Assembly (NCBI GenBank): GCA_013416795.1
Contig: RQSC01000806.1
Location: 33,256-97,255, forward strand
Reading direction: 5' to 3'
Source of the DNA: Prasinococcaceae sp. CCMP 1430
Lineage: Eukaryota; Prasinodermophyta; Palmophyllophyceae; Prasinococcales; Prasinococcaceae
DNA length: 64,000 nucleotides
A program made the position numbers and the translations under genes. This document shows, in pieces, positions 50,079 through 59,590 of the stretch; position 1 is the stretch's first letter; every line of letters starts with the position of its first letter. The notes below the pieces were generated by a model that saw only the letters and a program-made list of their open reading frames with translations, did no database searches and was not told the DNA's origin.

Positions 50079-50408
50079 CTGCGCGCGCGTTGTGGCGCGC
50101 CGTCCCACCCATGTCGGGCCACCCCCCAAAAAAGGTGGCTGCGGAGTGTGCGTTCTTGTCGCTGCGCGCACGCACTCTACTGCACCAGCAGCCTCGCTGG
50201 TGGCACTCCTCACTGGCCTCACCCCCCGTGCGCCGCCGCTGCCGTCCCTTCCCTTTCCCTCGTCTCCCCGCGCCCTGTGCAGTGCTAGCGCGCCGGAGGG
50301 GGGGGAGGGGGGGAGGAAGGCGGGGGTCGCCGTGCTGCATCGCGCGCGCCGGCCGTCGATGGTGGCCTCCCTCACGTGCCTGTGACGCCGCGCTCGGCGC
50401 CTGTGGCG
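50079..50408. other. Divergent promoter region of CDK and RecQ
   Basis: GC-rich with a G/A tract at about 50296-50320. It may include the unassigned first CDK exon. No other gene is seen. Confidence 0.4.
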
Positions 50409-52564
50409 ATGGCGAGCGGCGTGCCCTTGGTTGAGCTGTTGTCCAGCTCGAGCGACGACGAAGAGGGGGTTCTATGCGGCGGCGAGGCAGCGCGCGGCAA
50501 GGATGCTGCGCGCGGCGATGCGGCCGGCGAGGTTGCAGAGCTGTCCGCGCAGCTCGCGTCCGCGGAGGCGGCTGCGGCCGCGGCGCATGCGCGCGCGCGC
50601 GCGCGGGCCGACCATACCCCAACCTCACCAGTGGGACTTGGTTGGGGTGCACGGTGTTCAGGGTTTGAGCCTTTGGNGCGCGCGCGCGCGCGGCGCAGCG
50701 CGACGCGCAGGCGGCCGAGGCTAGCGCAGCGGAGCTCCGCACGGCGCTAGCGCGCGCCGAGGCCGCAGCAGCGCAGGAGGCGCCAGACTACGCGGAGGGT
50801 GACTTCACATGGTCAGCATCGGCGCAGCGGGCTCTCAGCAGCGTCTTCGGGCTGCGCCAGTTCCGCGGCTGGCAGCGGGCAGCCGTGAACGCCACGCTGG
50901 CGGGCCGTGACGTCTTTCTGGTCGCGCCGTCGGGCGGCGGCAAGAGCCTGTGCTACCAGTTGCCGGCGCTTGTTGACGACGCCGCAGCGCGCCAGGCGGT
51001 CACGTTGGTCGTCTGCCCGCTCGTGTCGCTCATGCAAGACCAGGTGTCACAGCTGGCGGCACGAGGCATGCGCGCCTTTGCGCTCAGTGCGGCCACGCCT
51101 CGCGAGGAGCAGACGATCTGCTACCGGGCGATGGCAGGCGAGAGCGACAAAGCCTCGGCCGAGCAGCGCGACACGCGGCCAATGCTCGTGTACGTCACGC
51201 CTGAGAGGCTTGAGAAGAGCAAGCGGGTCATCGGCGCGCTGCAAAAGGCGCACTCTCAGGGGCGGCTTGCGCGGATCGCAGTGGACGAGGCGCACTGCCT
51301 CTCGGCCTGGGGACACGACTACCGGCCAGACTATCTCAAGCTCAGCAAGCTTCGCGAGCTGTACCCGAACACGCCCATCCTAGCGGCCACCGCGACGGCC
51401 ACGCCGCGTGTTGTCAAAGACTCGGTCAACCGCCTCCGCATGCACGGCGCCCTGGTGTTCAGGCACAGCATCGACCGCCGCGAGATCGCATATGCAGTCG
51501 TGCGAAAGCAAGCCGACGCAGACGAGTTTGCTTCGGGTCTGTCGGCCTTTATCAAGACGCAGGCAAGTGCGGGCATCGTGTACGCTTGCTCACAGGCGGA
51601 GACGGAGGGCCTGGCTGGCAAGCTACAATCGCGCGGCGTTGTGGCCGAAGCCTACCACGGTGGCATGTCTGAGCACGAGAGGAACGCGGCTTACATGCGC
51701 TGGGTGACGCACAAGACGCAATGCGTGGTGGCGACGGTCGCGTTCGGGCTCGGCATCAACAAAGCAGATGTGCGCTGGGTCGTACATGCTACACTTTCGA
51801 AGGCGCTCCTTGCCTACTACCAGGAGTCTGGCAGAGCGGGCAGGGACGGCAAGCCAGCGCGCGCCATCCTGTGCTACAGGCCGAGCGACGTCGCGCGGTG
51901 GTCTCCACTGGTGATGAGCTCGGGACAGATAGACGAAGAATGTGCCTCGGCCCTCGAGAACCTCTATTCCTGCGCGCGCTACGCGCGCGGGGGCTGTCGC
52001 CGCGCTGCGCTGCTTCGTCACTTCAACGAGGCCGATGCCATCGGGCGGCTTTGCGGCGGCGAAAACTGCTGCGACGTATGCGACAAGGGCACGCACAAGT
52101 GCGCCGCCGCTCCAGCGTGCGACTCGTCGCTCGTGGCGGACGCGCTGGCGGTGATCGCAGAGGCCGCGCAAGGGGAGAAGGCGAGGCCTCTGACCATCAA
52201 TATGGCTGCCGACCGCCTTGGCAGGAAGGCGACTGGCAAACAGCTGAGCAAGCCGGCGCGCGAGTGCCTCTTCGTCGATCTTCTGCTCGCGGGCGCCCTT
52301 CGCGAGACGTTCTCCGCGACCAGCTTCTCCATCAATGCGTACCTGGGCCTGTCGCGAGCAGGGGGCGCGGCCGTGCGTGAACACGCCGAGCTCGCAGCTC
52401 TCGCGAGGCGCGTGCCGTGCCCTTCAAGTTTCGTAGCCAGTCCTACTCTCACCGACTTGGCTGCTGTTACCAGCAAGCCAGGCGGGAGCAACGGCGCACA
52501 GCCTGCGTGCAAGAAGCAGCGCACGCTTGGCGGCACTGTCGAGGCGGTGCCACCCCCGAGATAA
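50409..52564 (+). CDS. RECQ: RecQ-family DNA helicase (N-terminal part disrupted around an N)
   Basis: ATG 50409 opens a Ser/Asp-rich then Ala-rich coil. The helicase proper, in another frame, runs from about 50690 to TAA 52562-52564. Motifs are LRQFRGWQRAAVNATLAGRD, Walker A APSGGGKSLCYQLPAL, DEAH (AVDEAHCLSAWGHDYRPDY), motif III ATATATPRVVKDSVNRL, motif V FGLGINKADVRWVVH and motif VI QESGRAGRDGKPA. A RecQ-Ct zinc segment follows (GGCRRAALLRHFNE with CCDVCDKG) and a winged-helix-like region (RKATGKQLSKPARECLFVDL). RecQ helicases unwind recombination and replication intermediates 3' to 5'. About 70 bp of foreign-looking sequence and the N at 50677 sit between two GC-dinucleotide runs and break the frame. 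Confidence 0.9.
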
Positions 52565-53299
52565 TATTTTAATACGCTCGAGAGCTAGAGTGGTGCTTGC
52601 GTGATGGCTGCACGTGCGCTCGCTCGCTCGCGTGCGCGCCAGGGCGTGGCGCCCCGGGTGTCGCGGCGCAGGTGCCGTGCCTGTGTGCGCTCGCGCGTCG
52701 AGCGCCCGCGCGCGAACCGGCACCCGCCCCTTCAGAAAAAAACACAAAATCAAAAAGTCATAAATAAATAATAATTAAAAAATCTGCGCTCGCGTGCGAA
52801 TTTCCGCCGCGCGCGCGCGAAACCGCCAATCGGCCGCGCGCGCGCCCGGGTGCGCCCGAGGCGGGCCTCGCCCGCGCGATCATGGACATTAGCGAGCGCG
52901 GCCACACGCGCCTCCCACCCTCGAGACCCGACCCCTCAGTGCCTCTTGCGCGGCCGCACAGCGCGCCCTGTGCAGCGTGTGGCAGCTGCGCCCGCGCGCG
53001 CGTGCGGCACCGTGTGGCGCACCGAAGGAGCAGCAGCCGGGGCGTTCGAAATTTCGAACCTGATTTTCGGAGATGTGAACCCTGATCTCCGGATGGGATA
53101 AATCCCTAATTCTGCGTTATCGAGGGCTTTGGGTCAAGCGGGCTGCGAGCTCCGCGGCTGAAAGAGGCCACGCAGGCCGAAGGGGACTGACCGCCGAGCC
53201 CTCCTCCCCCGCCGAGCCCTCCTCCGAGCCCGCCTCCGCCGAGCCCTCCGCCTCGCCCCGGCCTCGCCCGCCCGCCCGCGCCCGCCTCGCGCGCCCTTG
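52565..53299. other. Intergenic region with an AT-rich island
   Basis: Contains a T/A-rich stretch at about 52738-52785 (ATAAATAAATAATAATTAAA) and an inverted pair of CGGAGAT / ATCTCCG at about 53066-53094. A GAGCCC[TC]CC-type tandem repeat lies at about 53197-53245. No gene is supported. Confidence 0.5.
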
Positions 53300-53584
53300 A
53301 TGCCCCAGAAGCCGCTCAAGTCGGTGAAGAAGAAGGGCGCGGGGGCGGCCAAGAAGCCGTCGGCGGCGGCCGCGCGCAAGGCGCACAAGCAGTCGAAGAA
53401 GACGGCGCGGGGCGGCCCGCGCGACAAGGTCCAGAAGAAGTTCGGCGCCAACCCCGCGGGCAAGCACCACGCCTCGGTGTCGCGCCAGGTGACCAAGACC
53501 ATCAACAAGCGCAACGAAGAGTCGGCGCTGAACCGCGCGGCGGCCGAGGGTGGCCTTACGCTGCTCAAGCCTTCGGGCAAGTAG
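53300..53584 (+). CDS. UPF0390-family small basic protein
   Basis: 94 residues from ATG 53300, Lys/Ala-rich: KPLKSVKKKGAGAAKKPSAA, then GGPRDKVQKKFGANPAGKHH, then TKTINKRNEESALNRAA. The C-terminal INKRNE...A pattern followed by a short hydrophobic end (GGLTLLKPSGK) fits UPF0390, whose human member is the Leydig cell tumor 10 kDa homolog. These are nucleolar/nuclear basic proteins of poorly known role. No intron. The next gene starts 75 bp downstream on the same strand. Confidence 0.65.
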   Translation: MPQKPLKSVKKKGAGAAKKPSAAAARKAHKQSKKTARGGPRDKVQKKFGANPAGKHHASVSRQVTKTINKRNEESALNRAAAEGGLTLLKPSGK

Positions 53585-53658
53585 CCCGGGCAGGGGCACG
53601 CGGGCCGTGTGGGAACTCTAGGTCGGAGAGGGCGCCCGAGCGCGCGGTGGCGCCCGCC

Positions 53659-55080
53659 ATGGATCCGTCAATGATGACCCCGGAGATGATGGAGATGGCG
53701 CAGAAGATGATGTCGAACATGACACCCGAGCAGATGGCGAACATGCAGAAGATGGCCAAGGGCATGGGCATGCCGGGCATGCCCGCCGGCGCTCCCGACC
53801 TGACGCCCGAGCAAATGAAGGAGCAAATGGAACAAGTGAAGAACATGGACAGCGCGACCATGCAGGCGCAGATGCGTCAACAGGCGGAGATGATGTCTCA
53901 GCAGCAGCAGTACAAGTACAACGCCGCCAAGATGCAGAAAGAGGAGGGCAACAAGTTCGTCAAGGGGGGCCAGTACAAGGATGCGATCGAGAAGTACACT
54001 CTTGCGCGGACCAACCTCGAGGGCAACTCGAGCAAGGACGCGGTAGACGTGCGGCAGGCGTGCACGCTCAACCTCGCGCTGGCGCACCTGAAACTGAGCC
54101 AGTGGGACGACGCGATTGGCGCCGCGAGTGACGCCATCGGCGTGCAGAAGGACTGCCGCAAGGGCTTCTATCGCCGCGGACTTGGGCACAAGGGCAAGGG
54201 CGACCTGCAGAAGGCGGCGGCGGACCTGCGCAAGGCACTTGAGCTGGACGAGTCCGACTCGGCTGTGCGAGCGTCACTCGAGGAAGTGCGTGCGTCGCTC
54301 GAGGACAGTGGTGAGAAGGAGGACACCAGCGTGGCGGCTGAGATACCCGAGGCGCCCGCCGCGTCTTCCCCTGACATGATGAAGCAGATGAGCGAGATGA
54401 TGGAAAAGGACCCCGACGTGATGAAGCGCGCGGCGGAGCAAATGGCCAACATGTCGCCCGAGCAGATGGAGGCCATGGCTGCATCGGCGCCGACGATGCC
54501 GGGCATGCCGAAGATCACGCCCGAGATGGCCAAGATGGCGGCGGAGACTATGAAGGACATGAAACCCGAGGACATGAAGCGCATGAGCGAGATGGCAGCT
54601 TCGATGAAGGGTGCGGGCGGGATGGACGGCAGCGGCATGCCTGACATGGCGGCCATGCAGAAACAGATGGCGGACCCGAAGGTGCGCGAAGCGATGTCTT
54701 CGATGATGAAGAACATCAAGCCCGAGCAGATGACGGAGATGGCCAAGTCGATGGGCATGGACATAAGCGAGGAGCAGGCCAAGCAGGTGTCGAGCATGAT
54801 GGAGAACATGGACGAGAAGACGATGGAGCGCCTCATGCAGTTGTCGCGCTACGCCACCGGCGCGGTCGCCAAGTTTCAGCAGGCCAAGGCCTTCCTGGCG
54901 ACGCCGACTGGTCGCAAGCTGTTCATGGCGCTGAATGTGGCCGGCCTGGCGCTGCTCGTGCGCTGGCTCTACCGCTGGCTCTATCCGGAGCAGGTGCTTC
55001 CCGAGGAGGATGTTGTCGAGGAGTTCGGTTTCGATGTCGGGGAGGCCGACGAGGCCGAGTACATCGCGCGCGTGGAGTAA
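53659..55080 (+). CDS. OEP61/TPR7-like Met-rich TPR membrane protein
   Basis: 473 residues, single exon. The N-terminus is strongly Met-rich (MDPSMMTPEMMEMAQKMMSN), as in plant OEP61. TPR-like helices follow at about residues 95-215: EEGNKFVKGGQYKDAIEKYT, LNLALAHLKLSQWDDAIGAA and KGFYRRGLGHKGKGDLQKAA. A second Met-rich region with repeated PEQM/PEDM motifs leads to one hydrophobic segment near the end (LFMALNVAGLALLVRWLYRW). OEP61 is a tail-anchored chaperone-docking TPR protein of the chloroplast envelope and ER that recognises Hsp70-bound preproteins. Placement in this family rests on architecture and composition. Confidence 0.75.
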   Translation: MDPSMMTPEMMEMAQKMMSNMTPEQMANMQKMAKGMGMPGMPAGAPDLTPEQMKEQMEQVKNMDSATMQAQMRQQAEMMSQQQQYKYNAAKMQKEEGNKFVKGGQYKDAIEKYTLARTNLEGNSSKDAVDVRQACTLNLALAHLKLSQWDDAIGAASDAIGVQKDCRKGFYRRGLGHKGKGDLQKAAADLRKALELDESDSAVRASLEEVRASLEDSGEKEDTSVAAEIPEAPAASSPDMMKQMSEMMEKDPDVMKRAAEQMANMSPEQMEAMAASAPTMPGMPKITPEMAKMAAETMKDMKPEDMKRMSEMAASMKGAGGMDGSGMPDMAAMQKQMADPKVREAMSSMMKNIKPEQMTEMAKSMGMDISEEQAKQVSSMMENMDEKTMERLMQLSRYATGAVAKFQQAKAFLATPTGRKLFMALNVAGLALLVRWLYRWLYPEQVLPEEDVVEEFGFDVGEADEAEYIARVE

Positions 55081-55162
55081 AGTTGCACGCTGTGCGAGGA
55101 GCGGATTATTTAAATGAATCTGTTGGCCGGGGTCGCTTGCACGCTCGCGCGATTCCGCGCAC

Positions 55163-56807
55163 TCAGCCAATGAACCCGAAGTACTGCGCGCGCGCGCGTG
55201 CGCGCGCGGGCAAGGCGGGCGGGCAGGCCGCGTGGCGACGGGTGGAGGGGCGTGGGGTCAGTGTCCGATGGAGCGTGGGGCAGGGCGCGTGCACGCGCGC
55301 GAGCGGGTGCGCCCACCTCAGGATCCTCCTTAGCGAGCCCAGTCACGGCGCTGTCGAACCCCGACGTGAGCTCTTCGCCATTCTCCAGCTCGAGTGCATT
55401 GAGCTCTGCTAGGATGCCCTCTTTGGTCGGGATGCGCCGCGGCAGGAGCGCACGCTTGGCCTCCTCCAGGGTGGCGTACTGCGGCAATGGGCGCAACCCC
55501 AGCACCTCGGGCAGGCGGTCCTCTTTAGCGCCGACGCGCGTCCGTCCTGCATGCCTCTCGAAGAAGGCGACCACAAAGTCGACGCTGTCGCCCTCCGGAT
55601 GGTAGCACTCCCAGTGGTCGCCACCAGGCACGGTTTCGAGCACGTGCATCGTGTCCGCTGCGGCGACTACGCCGCCATCATCGGCACCCGCCCCGAGCGC
55701 CGCGTGCAGCGCCCGCGCGGCGGGCCCCGTCACGCGGTGCGAGTGCTCTCCGCGGAGGACGAGTGCGGGCACGCGTAGCTCGCGCGCCCGCCTATGAGCG
55801 TCCGCGCTCGCCCCCGCGCAGCGCCACCGCGGATCGATGCGGAAGCGCACGCCACCGTCCGAGGCTGTATCACAGGCCGCCGCGCAGAAAGCTACCGCGT
55901 CGAGCTCGGAGCGCGGGCCGTGGCCCCATTGGGAGTGCGCTGCCAGGAACCTGACAGGATCAGCCAGCCTGTCGAAGGCGACTCCCTGCCCAGGGAAGTA
56001 GAGTGGGTGGTCCGCAGGCCAGTTGAGGCTGAGCTCCGAGAGAACAACGGAAGCGACGAGCTGCGGTGCGCGCGCGGCGAGGGAGAGGGCGGCGGCGGCG
56101 CCCAAGTCGTGCCCCCACACGTAGAGTGGCCGCGAGTACAGGTCGAGCTCGACGATGAGGGCCATCACGTCGTCCGCGAGGGCATCGATCGAGTACTCTC
56201 CTCCTGCCGAGCGTGCCGACCGGCCGTGGCCACGCAGATCCACCGCCACACAGCGCGTGTCGCGCATGTCACTCACGATGGCTTGAGCGGCGTGGCACCA
56301 TGCGTCTGCCGCCGAGCCGAGGCCGTGCAGCAGCAGCACAGTGTCGCGCCGCGATCCGCCCCAAGTTAATGCGCGCAGCCTCAAGCCCGTGGATATGTCC
56401 ACGAAAGAAGTGCGGGCGCCGAGCGGCGGCCTGTCGGCGTCTCCGCCGAGGAGCCCGTCGTCAGCGCCGCCGTGGCTGTAGCGCTGCAGCACGTTCAGAT
56501 GCGGCGCCGGCGCGAGCGCGTCCATGACGCGCGCGGCGACGCGTCGCGAGACGGCCTCGGCCTCGGCGCCGTCATCGGGCAGCGCCTCGTGCCAACGCAG
56601 CTCAGTGAGCGTGCCGTGGTTGCGCCGGCGCGGGGCCGCGCGGAGGCGCGCTGGCCCGCCGCCGTCTCCCGCACGACCGTTCCCGCTGCGCCGGCGAGGC
56701 GCGCGTCGCCGCGCCAGGCCCGCGCGGTGTGCCGCTTCGACTTCGCCCGCCCGCTCGCGCGCGTGCCCGTTGGGGGAACCGAGCGGCCTGACCCGGTCTG
56801 CTCGCAT
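55163..56807 (-). CDS. Alpha/beta-hydrolase with Asp nucleophile (epoxide hydrolase-like)
   Basis: The main exon 56807-55317 plus a predicted 21-nt final exon 55183-55163 gives about 503 residues; the last exon adds YFGFIG after EDPE. The hydrolase core has the oxyanion-hole loop LLLHGLGSAADAWC, strand VAVDLRGHGRSA and nucleophile elbow VWGHDLGAAAALSL. The elbow residue is Asp (GHDLG), as in epoxide hydrolases and haloalkane dehalogenases, not Ser. A late GDHWECYHPEGD segment carries the probable catalytic His. The N-terminal 100 residues from ATG 56807 are Arg/Ala/Gly-rich and may include an unrecognised intron; the real start is uncertain. The C-terminal 60 residues (ATLEEAKRALLPRRIPTKEG) extend beyond the usual fold. 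Substrate unknown. Confidence 0.7.
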
Positions 56808-57079
56808 CTGAACCGGGTGTGCACACCCCCAAAGACCCGCAGGACTGTGCGGAGACCGAGGTGATACCGTGGTCAACAGAAGGTCAGACCGTGTCGCCCT
56901 GCATTCAAGTCCGCAGCGTTTGGATAGAGAGCGGCCGCCGACGCGGTGGGGGTGGGGTGGGGTCGGCGCCACACGGCGTGCGGGACGCGGCGCCGGGCGG
57001 GAGGGCGAGGCAGGGCCGGAGCTAGCGCGCGAGTGTGCGACGCGCGGGGTGGGTGGGAGTGGGCGGACGCGCGCGCGAG
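56808..57079. other. Divergent promoter region of the hydrolase and ELO elongase
   Basis: About 270 bp of GC-rich sequence. No further features are recognised. Confidence 0.4.
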
Positions 57080-57889
57080 ATGGCGCTGGCGGGCGGGCTC
57101 GGAGCGCTCGCGCGGGCCGGCGCTGACCCGGGCGCGTGGGGCGAGGCGTTCGCGTGGGCCGAGGGCGAGACGCCCGCGTCGAGCCCGTGGGTGGCGGTGT
57201 GCGCTGCGGGGGTGTACGTCGCGCTCGTTCTCGCCGGACGGGCAGCTAGCTGGTGCCGTGCGCCTGCGCTGGCGCGCGCCGTCGCGCCGCTGCACAACCT
57301 CATCCTGTGCGGAGGCTCGGCGCTCATGTTCGCAGGGTGCGCGTCAGCGAGCTACCGCCGCTCCGTGGAGGAGGGCTCAGCCGCGTGGATGCTGTGCACA
57401 CCATCGAGCGACAGGGTGGTGGGCTCGCTCTACTTCTGGTCGTACGTGTACTACCTTTCGAAATACTACGAGCTCATCGACACGGTGCTCATGGTGTTGA
57501 ACGACAAGCCGCTGTCGACGCTGCACGTGTGGCACCATTCGACGGTCATCATCATGTCGTGGCTGTGGTTGCAATACGCGCAGAGCCTGCAGCAGATCGC
57601 GCTACTTACCAACACCGGCGTACATGTCATCATGTACGCGTACTACGGACTCACCAGCCTGGGATACAAGCCACGGTGGAAGGTCCTCGTGACCAACGTG
57701 CAGATCGTGCAGTTTGTCTTCTCGTTCGCCGTTTCCGTGCCGCTGCTGCGAATGCACTTCGGCGGCGCGGGGCCGTGCCAGGGCTTCAACGCGTGGGGGT
57801 TCAACGCGGGCTTCAACGCCTCGCTTCTCTACCTTTTCTGGGACTTCCATCGGCGCGTGTACCGGAGCAAGAAGGCCAAGCGCGGCTAG
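57080..57889 (+). CDS. ELO: ELO-family fatty acid elongase (3-ketoacyl-CoA synthase)
   Basis: 269 residues, single exon, from ATG 57080. Conserved ELO motifs are present: YFWSYVYYLSKYYELIDTVL (KxxExxDT-like), the catalytic histidine box HVWHHST (HxxHH), NTGVHVIMYAYYGLTSLG, and a basic C-terminus YRSKKAKRG that may act as an ER-retrieval signal. Seven or so hydrophobic stretches are visible. The enzyme condenses malonyl-CoA with long-chain acyl-CoA in the ER. Algal ELOs of this size elongate C16-C20 substrates, including polyunsaturated ones, but chain preference cannot be read from the sequence. Confidence 0.93.
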   Translation: MALAGGLGALARAGADPGAWGEAFAWAEGETPASSPWVAVCAAGVYVALVLAGRAASWCRAPALARAVAPLHNLILCGGSALMFAGCASASYRRSVEEGSAAWMLCTPSSDRVVGSLYFWSYVYYLSKYYELIDTVLMVLNDKPLSTLHVWHHSTVIIMSWLWLQYAQSLQQIALLTNTGVHVIMYAYYGLTSLGYKPRWKVLVTNVQIVQFVFSFAVSVPLLRMHFGGAGPCQGFNAWGFNAGFNASLLYLFWDFHRRVYRSKKAKRG

Positions 57890-58119
57890 GCCCGACGTCT
57901 CTCGACCGGTTCGACGCGAAAACACGCCCCGGTACTCTCGCGCGCCGATGGCACCGGCGCGTCCTCAACCTGACGACGAGCGTGGGCAGTCGCCGCAGCG
58001 GCCAGCTCCTCATCCGCACCGAGGCAATGGACAACATACATACAGTATCAATAAGTTACTCATCGTAGTTCGTACATGCCGTCGCCGGGGTAGGGTGAGG
58101 GGTGAGGGGAACAGGTTGC

Positions 58120-59590
58120 TCATTGATCGGACGCGTGCGCGTCACTGACCTCCTCGGTCTCATCCTCCGCCAGCTCGAGCCCGATCCTTTCCAGTAGGAG
58201 GCGAGTGAAGAGCTCGACGTCAAACTCGTCGGGCGCCTCTTCTGCAATCGCAGAGTGCATTTCAGGGCCGTGGTCGATCTCCGCTGCCCCGTCGCCCCCC
58301 TCTTGCGGTTGGTTGGCGCCAGCGCGTACCGCGTGGTCGGCGACGCCCTCGCGCACGCTCCCGTCCTCGCTCGCTGGCTCGCTCGCCCAGCCCGCCTCGG
58401 CCGCCGCGTGTCCCACTTGCACAAGCAGCTCTTCGCGCAGCGCGCCGACGGACCCGGCGCCGTCCTCCGCGCCCGCCTCGGATTGGACGTCCGCGTCCGC
58501 GTCCGTGTCTGTGTCTGTGTCTGTGTCGGAGTCGGAATTCGCGGCGTCCAGCGCGCCGTCCGGCACGGAGGAGGTTGCGGCCACTGCAGCGGCGGTGGCG
58601 CGGCCGCTGTCGGGCCCGTCGGCGGCACCCGCCGAGGGCTCTCGCGCGCACGTATGCGCCTGCGTGTAGCGATACGCACAGTCGCACGCGTCCCTCTCTG
58701 GCGGCACCACGTGCGTGCGACACACAGGGCAGGATCCCTGCACCTGCAGCCACTCGTCGATGCACTCCATGTGGTAGATGTGGCAGCACCCCGGTAGCTC
58801 CCGGACGATCTGACCCGGTCGGCACCGCCGCAGGCAGATGGCGCACCGCGTGCTCGCAGGGCGCGCGCCACCGTCGCCCTCGCCGGCCACGCTCCCGCCA
58901 CCGAACTTCTCCGCCGGCGCCGCGGGGATGCGCGCGACCTCGTCGGCGCTCAGAGGCGGCGTCGGCCTGTTGCCAGGAAACCTTTCGTAGAGCTCCTCGT
59001 AGGACATGGAGTCGATGTCTATCTGCCACTCGGAGCGGCCCGAGTACGCCGCGTACGCGGCATAGCGCCCGGTGCGCCGGCCCAGCCCGCCCCCCACGCC
59101 GATGGCGCGGCCGAAGCGCTCCAGGCGTTGCAGCTCGCGCGCGAGCTCCTCATCGTCGCGCACCTGCTCGCTGCGGCCACCCGCAAACCTGCGGCGATGG
59201 CGCTGCTGCTGTGGCTGCGAATCCTGGCGCTGCTGCTGCGCGCTCGAATTGGTGGAGCGCCCCCGCCGCCGGGCCGCTGCAGGCCCGCGGGCGGCTCCGC
59301 GCTTCCTCCACGCCAGCCACGGCCGGCGCACCACCAGCACCTCCACGGCCGCGAGCGTGCCCGCGGCGGCGCGCACCCACGGCGGCGCAGCCACGACCAA
59401 GGGCAGCGCCGCGCCCGCCACAAACGCGCGCCACATGCCCTGTGCCCCGGCCGCTCCTCGCCCGAGAGAAGGGTGTTGCGCGTGAGCTGCGCCAGCGGAG
59501 CCAGCAGCGCGAAGAGCGCGCGTCGGCGCTTGTGTCGCACCAGGATGGCCTCGGTCGCGAAGCCATAGTTGGTTCCGAAGAGCGCCGCGC
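58120..59590 (-). CDS. RING-H2 E3 ubiquitin ligase with N-terminal membrane segments
   Basis: The main exon runs 59439-58120. A 5' exon of about 59590-59541 (ALFGTNYGFATEAIL) joins it across a 101-bp intron (GTGCGA...GCACAG) in phase 0. After the junction, MWRAFVAGAALPLVVAAPPW and AAAGTLAAVEVLVV are hydrophobic. A Gln/Arg-rich linker precedes the RING-H2 finger: CAICLRRC, ELPGCCHIYHMECIDEWL, GSCPVCR (C-C-C-H-H-C-C-C ligand spacing). The C-terminal 170 residues are acidic (Asp/Thr and Glu-rich) and end in helices (FDVELFTRLLLERIGLELAE). The 5' start is unresolved. It converges with the elongase gene. Confidence 0.75.

Noticed and set aside
57895-57915. GGTTCGA-like tRNA B-box after the elongase gene
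   Set aside because: No cloverleaf or A-box at the required distance.
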